From assembly GCF_963675165.1 (NCBI RefSeq), contig NC_087382.1:6496315-6560314 (forward strand): a stretch of DNA of 64,000 nucleotides. Reading direction: 5' to 3'. This document shows positions 56,130 to 64,000 of this stretch, piece by piece (positions within the stretch are counted from its first letter, which is position 1; the number at the start of each line of letters is the position of its first letter). The stretch comes from Halichondria panicea. Its lineage: Eukaryota; Porifera; Demospongiae; Suberitida; Halichondriidae. A program made the translations under genes and the position numbers. A model generated the notes under the pieces. It had not been told where the DNA came from. It saw only the letters and a program-made list of their open reading frames with translations, and did no database searches.

Positions 56130-57862
56130 TCAATTTTGGAGCAAGGGCCTGTATTCTCCGCTAGAATTGTTCATTACTTGATTTTCAAGTCGGCCATTGC
56201 TTGTGGTTTGAAGTTCTCCTCCCTGGCCCTGAGTTGAGCCATAATCGGAAGGATTTGGTTCCAGGGGGACTTGAACAAGGCCAGCTTTACCTTCCTTATG
56301 TTTATTTTTATGATCATGAGTGGCTCCCTTTTCGAGATCAGAAACTATTTCTTCAGCTGCGTCCGTAGTATGAAGTCCTTCAGGGAACAAATGACCACGG
56401 CTAGCCCATGCTACAAAGAGCAGGAAAACCGAAGGTAGAAGTGTTAAAATACTCTTCAAAGTATTGTTGTCGCTAGTTTCAGCAAAAATGATACCACCTA
56501 TCACAAACGCGATGTATACCAATATAGGCATAAAGGTAATCACTGTTAGTAGAGAAAATATTACAACACAGTTGTGTTTGACTGTATCAAGTGTGCATTT
56601 GAACTTGAATTTACTCAGGGAAAACACAAGCGAGAAGATGAGTACAGTACAAACAACGATACCCTTTGCGAATACAGCCCTAACAAGTGTGGCAGCTGGA
56701 TACAAGTAGAAAGTTACAGTGATGGCGGTTAAGTAATAGACAAGGAAAGTGAACGTGACCAAAATACTCCATATAGCTATGACCTGAACAAAATGAGAAA
56801 TAAAGCATCGACGACATGTAAGCACAATACGTTCCCAGAAGAAATGATAACCAGAACGATGAACCAAACAGCCATTCTGACTCATTCCTGGGATTGGGAA
56901 ATTAGACTTCTTCTTAAGAAAAAATGCAACAAGAAATTGTAAAGGGATCATGACTACAAGGGAATATGTAACACGATCCGAGTTGCGTACCAACACCAGC
57001 CAAGAGGGACCAACATTCCAACACAGTGTGAACACAACAAGACCCCAGAAAATAGGATAGCCAGGATTCTTCTTGTGTTTAACATTACGAAAGAGATTAT
57101 CATATGTATATGTAGTCATTGATATAGACAAGAAAAACACGAAAATATTGATGAAAATAAACTCAACTGTGAGGAGAAGGTTAGGCATATCAAAAGCTTT
57201 CACTTTGTCTTCAGCATTCCACTGGACAGCAAACCCATTGTTGCTTGTGTCTCCAACTTTTAGTGTGCTTTGGCTTGCAGCATACTTCTTGAGCTGCAAA
57301 ATGAAGATCAACGTATAAAATAGCACCTGAAAACATGAATAATATGACTCACTTGTGACGTTAACTTTACAAGTGATGACAGAACAACGTCTTGGGTGTT
57401 GTACGTAAGATTCAAATTTAAGTACAAGCTAGCCGAACTTTCAAATGAGCACGATTCCTCCCAACTGTTAAATCCTAATAACTCAATACCATCCAAGGCA
57501 TAAGATAGTAAAACAATTCCAATTCCTGAGGTAACATCATAACCTGTCCACAAGCAGTTGGTCACATATTCAGAATCGGTACAGTTTATGCAGTCAACGC
57601 TTGTACAAATGGGATTATTTTCACAGTGAATGTGGTATTCGACAGGAACACAGATCGGCTCTGCACCTTGAAGTGGAAAGAAAGTGTTTGCTAGGACATA
57701 TAAATTTGGAACAGATACATTGTTAGAAGAGTGTAGCAGGGCATACTGCAGCTCTTGCTCGGTAACATAATCTTCTTTACTGAGCAGTGTACTTCCTATC
57801 GGTGACAATAGAGTTAGGATACACACAAATACAAATGAAAACGTTTGAGTTCCTTGGACCAT
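56130..57862 (-). CDS. Unrecognised multipass membrane protein with Cys-rich ectodomain
   Basis: Two exons, 57862-57353 and 57293-56130, give 557 residues. An alternative acceptor at 57326 would add 11 hydrophobic residues in frame; 57293 has the better pyrimidine tract. Residues 1-25 look like a signal peptide (FSFVFVCILTLLSPIGS). The ectodomain of about 170 residues has a cysteine cluster (PICTSVDCINCTDSEYVTNC) and N-glycosylation sites (NVS, NLT). About seven or eight hydrophobic helices follow (for example LLLTVEFIFINIFVFFLSIS, VVFTLCWNVGPSWLVLV, LLTVITFMPILVYIAFVIGG). The cytosolic tail of about 85 residues is charged and ends GEYRPLLQN. The layout (large ectodomain, TM bundle, tail) could be that of a receptor or transporter, but I recognise no family. 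Confidence 0.8.
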
Positions 57863-60101
57863 GGTGGTTCACCTCTATCCACACCTAACGAACGATAAAA
57901 CCAAGACTTCTTACCCTACGGAATCCCTTTCTCTTGATACTTTAACATGCACTCTTGATATCATATCACGAGTCACCTTTTCTGTGCTGAGTAAGCAATG
58001 TGAAAGCAGATCACCAGAGGAACCACTTGACCTTAGCTAAATTAATTGGCAATAAGCAAAAGTCTTGCTTTTACTAGCCTCGATATCACGAGCGGCTTGT
58101 TCTCGAGGTAACCGCATAGCTGGCTTTTTGTATCTCTGCCATAGGGGTTGTGATAAGAGGAAATGAGAAATAAGAAATGAGGAAATAAGAAATAGGAAAT
58201 GAGGAAATGAAGAAATAATGATCATCACCATGGCATTAATTTTCATCACAATAATTATGACATTGTTATAATAATATAGATGCACAAAAGTAATGACTGA
58301 TATCGGCCAAGAAGCTAGTAGGTGACTAAGTATTTAGTTATCAAATATATATAGTGGCACCTCCACACAGTACAGGTTGTCAGACACATTGTAAGAATTA
58401 AATTTTACCATCGCTTCAGATGGCACAGTGAGCTTTCTTCATTAATTAAAGGTAGCATCAGCTTTCACTAGGCATTGCTTGTGAGAATGGTAATGGGAAT
58501 TGCTTCCTTCACCCTGCAGCGAGATTGGATATGATACCAGTACAGTGTACTAATGTCATTACTTCCTGCAGCTTTACGACAGGACTGGCAGATTAGAATT
58601 TGCTTGGTTTGACAAACAGTTTTGGAATTTTCTTTGCTGTTACTTACATGTAGATGTTGACATTGAGTCCAGTCCATTGACTATCACTTGCCCACCGGAT
58701 TGTGAAATCGGTGAATGTATTGCCAGTATAGCCACGCATAGGTAAATTGTTTGAGACTGTGGGACTGTAGGACAGTACATGTACATGTAAGTACCGTTAC
58801 GTAGGTAGATCTGATGTCTGAACCATCCAGTCGTACATGGCACACAAGTAGATAGAGGTAGAGAGTGCAGTGTCACACCGTGTACCAGAGGAACATAAGT
58901 TCTGTATGGTGGCAGAGCACCATGTACCAGGAGACTTGTCACCAGGAGGTACGTACCTGTAGCTCAGTAGATGTTAGCTTCGTCTTCAGACTTGCTCTGC
59001 CCATATGACAACGACTATGATGGGCTCTGACTACAAGTACACACAATCTAGCAGTCTCGACTATGATCACCTGTCGATCCTAATCGTCTTGATGCTATTT
59101 CTTAGATATGCTCTGCCTAACAGCTCATTTCTCGTTCTCATTTCCTCATTTCCTATTTCTTACTCATTTCCTCGTTTCTCATTCCCTGTTTTATCACAAC
59201 CCTTCCAACCTCCTCTGGATTGAGCTATCTACAGATCACATGCAGGGAGGAGTCTGCTTGACCTTCCTGCCTTTTTTCATAGGTCTACTGAATTGAGTCG
59301 TTTACAGGACCACATGCAGTGATACAGACATACACACTGTAGCAGTGTAGATTATATAATTGGGGCGAGTGAAGCGTAAGACTAAGGATTGGATGCGTCA
59401 CTTGCGTCACCCTAGTTATACCTACTGATGATGTACATATACAAGACAACTTTAGTTATAATTAACCCTTGTACACTGTAGCTAGTGTACAGAGCCTATA
59501 TGTTTATTTCGCCGCCTGGCTGACCAAATACACTGAAATTATACGTATAACCCACCCACTACACGGTCACCACCTCTACTGTGAATCTCACAGGACAGCG
59601 GCAATGTCCCATCCGAGTGGAAAAATAATCACAACATCGATCTTCCCTATTCGGAAATCTTCTCCATAATTATGGAAACTATACCCTCCAACTTCCTTGC
59701 TGTAGTGGGTAATTTTCGGGGGACAAAATACTCGTGGTTCAGCAATATTGAGACATTTCGTGGGTAATATTTTCGTGGTTGCTGCTTGCAAGGACACAAT
59801 TAACCCTAGCTAATTAATTATAAGGTCATGCCAGTAGCCTATGAATGGTATAAATTTCGTCATAACTCAAATGTCTATTTCAAGTAGAGGCCAGAAGATA
59901 CCCCTAGCTAGCTATTGTCATGTACGTGCTAGATGATTGTAAGGAGATTTTATGCATGTATCAACACGTGGTTGCAATTAAGGACTGTAATCATGTGACG
60001 ATAAAAACAATTCATAGCAGAATGTAATGCTGAGTGTAGGGTCAAAAGTTAATTTTCATGAGTAGTCTGATCTTCTCTGATTGAGTCAAGATTTGGTAAT
60101 T
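57863..60101. other. Intergenic region with inverted purine/pyrimidine repeat
   Basis: No supported gene. A run of GAAATGAG/GAAATAAG units at about 58155-58215 is mirrored by CTCATTTC units at about 59115-59200, and GGGGTTGTGATAAGAGGAAA pairs with the TTTTATCACAACCC side. A fragment of the 52388 MITE lies at 59705-59787. Confidence 0.55.
59705..59787. mobile_element. Fragment of the TACCGTATA MITE family
   Basis: Almost identical to 52400-52487 (GGGTAATTTTCGGGGGACAA and TTCAGCAATATTGAGACATT), but it lacks both termini here. Confidence 0.75.
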
Positions 60102-61290
60102 TCATGAACGTAAATATCTCTCAAGCGCAAATATATTATGCTTATCATATGCTCTTAAAAAGTGAGCTGCTTTTAAAATAATTTTATTCACTTTGTTTTT
60201 CTGCTTGACAGTGTAATGTTCAAATTGATCACCGTGACTACGTTGGAATGTTTGGAAGTCCCTCCTAAGTGTTATTGAAATTGCATCGTGATTAAAATCA
60301 TAGTGCAAGAATGTTAGCATTTTTTCTAATTCTGAAATCTTGTCATGTTTGACGTCTTCATAGTGCACTACCAGAATTGGTATTTCGTTTGAGATGCCAG
60401 AAGAGAACCAACGAGTGTACAGATTATACCAACGTATACATATCGAGAGCAAAAACTGGTTCCATTCATGGTTAGAACCTGTGGCAAATGCATCATGTTA
60501 ACTAATAATGATAGCAAACTAGAAGTACATAAAGTATAAACATAATTCACTCACCAAACATTTCTTTTCCCAGCGAATAAGTATGACTTTCATCAGTTAC
60601 ACCTCTAGCAGACACATTCTTTTTGGACTTCTGGACTGTAACAAATCGATTCCATTCGGACACAAAAGCATCGAAAGGATTTCGCACAAGAAGAATGGCG
60701 GATGCATAGTATCCATCATTGTGATGTGGATCTGCTCTCCTGTCGGGGTGAGCTACCCCTTCCCACTGATAGTCAGGAGTGTGAGTCTTGACCACTAATA
60801 CACTGGGGCCAACAACAAACTCGCCTACCATTCCACTGTTTCTGAGGGCAGGATCACAGTAAATTGCACCAGTACATATTCCAGTAACACGTTCCAAAAG
60901 CCCTCTAACCCACGTATTACCGGATCCTGTTTCACTTACTAATGCGACAACCTTTCGACTTCTTCCATCCATAAATTTGCAGGAAGGTTTAATAAGTGCA
61001 GCATCAACGTTAGTCATGTTTTGTACCAGACTTTTACATACTGTAAAAGATACCATCTCATCTGCAGAAAGTGCTGCACTACATACACTATCAGTGCATT
61101 TAGATGTAATGTCAGAAGGAATGGGTATTGTTTTTGATCCAACGGCATTGTTCACAAGTCGAACTGATTCAACCAAGGATGGTAGTTCCTTCTTTATTCC
61201 GTATAAAGGTGTTTCATAAAAAGTTAGGTACAATCCTACAAACCCCATTGTAGCCACAGCAACTGCAAACACTTTCTTCCAGTATTTCAT
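60102..61290 (-). CDS. WSCD-like Golgi sulfotransferase
   Basis: Two exons, 61290-60555 and 60478-60102, give 370 residues. The start was placed at the ATG of MKYWKKVFAVAVATMGFVGL because an in-frame stop lies shortly upstream and this gives a classic type II signal anchor (TM about 7-25). The catalytic domain shows the PAPS 5'-phosphosulfate loop (ETGSGNTWVRGLLE, about 120-133) and the 3'-phosphate motif (LLVRNPFDAFVSEWNR, about 200-215). The further KTHTPDYQW and PILVVHYEDVKHD match the sulfotransferase fold of WSCD1/2-type proteins. No WSC domain precedes it, unlike vertebrate WSCD proteins. It probably transfers sulfate to a glycan in the Golgi lumen; the acceptor is unknown. The gene lies head-to-head with ASPM. 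Confidence 0.85.
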
Positions 61291-61681
61291 AATTTTGTCT
61301 TGATAGGTACTAGGTTTCTGGAACCCACTGTCGGATCCCCACACTCGGTACGGTCCTAGATAAGGTCCAAGTCAGCAGTCGACCTTTAAACCAGAGAGGG
61401 CGGCGTATTCGTGAGACTAGGGATGTCGTAATACTTATAAACTGTGCCAACCAATCAGATTCCTTGATTCAAATACATGACTTGCAGTCGTCTTGAAATT
61501 TTATTGTCTGTCTTTGAGCTTCAGATTCAACTGGGTGGGACGTCAATACAGCTAGCTAGCTGGAGCTGAGGTAAGTAAGGCAACATTGTTTTACAACAAC
61601 AGAATTTCATATATAGTAGATGTGATCTATAATGTGTGATGTACCCATGATTTACTCATGTCCAGTCCATAGGTTAACATT
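61291..61681. promoter_or_regulatory. Divergent promoter region, sulfotransferase / ASPM
   Basis: 391 bp separate the two start codons. It contains CCAATCAG (61452-61459), a good CCAAT-box candidate of the kind often found in cell-cycle promoters. No TATA is evident. Confidence 0.45.
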
Positions 61682-63995
61682 ATGGAAGACAAAGAAAATT
61701 GTCTTCCTATTCAAAAGTCAGATGGCATTAATGCAAGAAAAAAGACACACGGACTAAGTCTCACCGAGAGACATATAAGAAAACAGCATAATGTGAAATC
61801 AATGAAGAAAGGTGCTTTGTCGTCAGTGTTTTAATACTAGATTGTATATAGAAGTGAGAGGGATTGGAACCCCACGTATTTGAAGCTTATTTAAACACAA
61901 ATCTTACTACACTGGCACCATAATTACATCAATTACGGTACCTATGGGAAAAAGTGCTCTGTGTACCTAGCTACGTCACAACAATCAGGATTGTATTTTT
62001 TGTATGTTAAAGGATTGATACTCACCATCAGGGAGCATACAAATCAGTATTGGGGGTCTCTGAGTTGTATATGTATGCATTGGACACAACAAGTTCCCTG
62101 GGTTTTCGTGGTTTAGAAGCTGAATTAACACGGATGGAATTGGTACCACTAGAGCACCCTCGTAGACTTCAATAGTAAACTGCTTTCAATGCAAGTTGTG
62201 AGCAAATTCGCGCTGCAGGTACTGTGCTGTTAGATTCAAAGTCTGATCACCAAGGAAGTTTCTCAAAACCTAGAACTGCCCCGAAAAAGTTGAAACTTCA
62301 CAGTGCCTCTAAGACAGCTACTTTTTGTTGTGAGTCTGTGCAACGTCTCCCTTATGCTACAAAAAAAAACCTCTATGATGAGCACTGGGCAGCTAAACAG
62401 GAGAGAGGTACAATAGTCATGTACATGCATATAAATAATTATAGTTATAATACGTCGATTGTCTTGTACTTGTTAGCACTTGGTAAACTGTTTATAAGCT
62501 AAGTTTTTGTATAATACGGGCCAACAAGTAATGAAGTCAACAATATCGGGACACAAAGAAACAGCATTGTAGCCATTCTTGAAAAAATACCTGGTGTGAA
62601 CGGGGCTGTATTAGACAGTTTATTCTTTCTACAGCTTTTGTGCGATGGCTGAACTTTCTCCTTGCTCCCCAAGATGACTGTGGTCATGTGTTACCGGTTA
62701 AAAGCCAACAAGGTAGTTATAATTTCCGTACATTATCTTTAACACTGTACATGTACATACGTAGCCATCAAAAGCCATGTTGAGTTTGACGTTCTCACAT
62801 CTACTAACCCAATGACGACTAAACGGAGCTCTTGTGATCACCAACCTCCTAAATGTACTCAGCAACTTCCGATCAGCGGTCATCGCACACTGTCTCGAGT
62901 GAGAAGAGCTGCTAGCCTTTTGTACCAATCGCAGCCTTTGTCACTGGTTATTGGTAGGCTTGAAGTGAGTCCTAGAAATTGTTCTACATGTAACTTGTGA
63001 TGCCATTGTTAACATTTGTCACATTCATTTTCAATGCTTTTGTTAGGTTGAAATCGAGTGCCAAAGACTGTGTTTCCATAAGGATAGAAATCCTATCAAT
63101 GATGTTGGTGTGAAACAGGATTTAGTGCACACACTCCTGCGCACGTACAATCCAGTTTGGCTAAAGATTGGCCTAGAGGTACGTACATCGTCATGTACAT
63201 GTTACAATGTACGTTTTTCTAGGGATGCTTCTACATGTATATACCTGCAGTAGGAAAGGCAATGAATAACATAATTATAATAGTAAAAAAATTAGTGAGT
63301 GTATTTTCGTGAGGTACATGTAACCTGTTTTTACATGTTTGTTGTAAAATTTGTTGCTGTTTTTTCTCTAACTTTGTTCTAACCATAAAATAGGTGTTCA
63401 CCCTAATTCTCCATAATAAATATTATCTTGCTTAGTATACTGTACTTTTTCCCTTTCTGCAGACGGTGTTTGGAGAGGTACTCCCTATGTCATCTTGCAC
63501 AGGCATTGAGGAGTTTCAGGAGGCCTTAGGACAGTTCATTGTGCACCGGTTGTTGTATAACAAGCAAATTGCCCACCACTATGCAACTGGGAAGGGTTTT
63601 AAAGAAGGTTTGTACAACAAAATCATTGTTTAATTATAATTATTTCCCTTCAGGATTCAACCATGCCATGTCACAGTTCATACTAAAAAAGTTTCTGTTA
63701 CTGGTGTTGCTGTTAGATCATGCCAAACTTACCCGCCTTATTGACTATGATCCCTGTCTTTTCCAGAAAGATTCTGTTATCAAGGTACATGTACATGTAT
63801 ACAACTTGAATCCGTTGTGTATAATATATACATGCATGTAGTACATGCATGTATAAACTGCAATACTAAACTGTGAATTCTTGGTTTTAGTCAAGCCGTG
63901 AGCTCCTACAGTCTTTTTCTCGCAAGCATTTGGCTGGGGAAGGCGACTTTGTCAGGCACTTAGCCCTAATGGGCTATACAGCTACACACATTCAA
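61682..63995 (+). CDS. ASPM: ASPM / abnormal spindle, 5' part (continues to the right)
   Basis: Eight exons are in frame: 61682-61811, 62219-62407, 62635-62712, 62765-62964, 63047-63178, 63463-63607, 63654-63784 and 63891-63995 (donor GTAAG at the window edge). They give about 336 residues. The region after YDEHWAAKQERAFVRWLNFL, RVRRAASLLYQSQ, TYNPVWLKIGLETVFGE, NHAMSQFILKKFLLLVLLLD, KLTRLIDYDPCLFQKDS and SFSRKHLAGEGDFVRHL matches ASPM just before and at the start of its calponin-homology region. ASPM binds microtubule minus ends at spindle poles. The CH repeats and IQ motifs would be to the right. The N-terminus is short: MEDKENC carries a KEN box, and the ASH domain of vertebrate ASPM is not seen. 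The first exon joins exon 2 in correct phase, but an earlier exon cannot be excluded. Confidence 0.9.
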
Positions 63996-64000
63996 GTAAG

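Noticed and set aside
57294-57326. Longer second exon of the multipass protein
   Set aside because: Possible acceptor at 57327, but it would put a hydrophobic stretch in the ectodomain; the acceptor before 57293 has the better tract.
58640-58942. Minus-strand 100-codon open frame between the membrane-protein and sulfotransferase genes
   Set aside because: No domain, no splice partners and low-complexity surroundings.
61291-61344. Upstream GTG-initiated start of the sulfotransferase
   Set aside because: The open frame begins with GTG, and an in-frame stop lies shortly upstream. The first ATG gives a proper type II signal anchor.

Overview
The window looks like compact genomic DNA of an early-branching animal, most likely a demosponge. 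Genes are split into many short exons with introns often of only 50-300 bp. Several conserved metazoan proteins can be read through exact GT-AG splicing (ALDH16A1, NOLC1/Nopp140, SRRM1, AMPK beta, ASPM). There are also two large receptors that mix SRCR, fibronectin III and Ig domains, a kind of protein that is expanded in sponges. The species assignment is inference. All splice models were worked out by eye; in each complete model the exon lengths sum to a multiple of three and all junction phases agree.

Layout. 31-5921 (-): ALDH16A1-like aldehyde dehydrogenase, 3' end beyond the window. 8633-13992 (-): NOLC1/Nopp140. 16449-25306 (-): SRRM1, with its PWI domain and a long RS tail. 27626-31688 (-): a secreted CUB-domain protein I cannot name. 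32283-38532 (-) and 41404-53671 (-): two tandem paralogous type I membrane receptors, A and B, with 20 exons each and the same order of domains (SRCR-FN3-SRCR-FN3-FN3-Ig-FN3-FN3-FN3-juxtamembrane module-TM-tail). 53931-55912 (+): AMPK beta subunit, divergent from receptor B. 56130-57862 (-): unrecognised multipass membrane protein. 60102-61290 (-): WSCD-like sulfotransferase. 61682-63995 (+): 5' part of ASPM, divergent from the sulfotransferase and running off the right edge.

The genes do not form a pathway. Three encode nuclear or RNA-related housekeeping proteins (NOLC1, SRRM1, ASPM), and two are metabolic or signalling genes (ALDH16A1, AMPK beta). The middle 27-54 kb is a cell-surface/secreted block. 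The most interesting biology is the receptor A/B pair, which share a conserved cysteine-containing module next to the membrane, have separately expanded stalk repeats, and carry different cytoplasmic tails (B ends with an NPVY motif).

Introns and intergenic DNA are filled with short inverted-repeat elements: a TA-flanked TACCGTATA family, a TAGCCTCGA family with 9-bp target duplications, hAT-like CAGGGGCGGATCC elements, one pogo/Tigger-like element, foldback elements, and a 1.45-kb element that carries an 81-bp tandem array. I found no rRNA, tRNA or CRISPR array that I could support.
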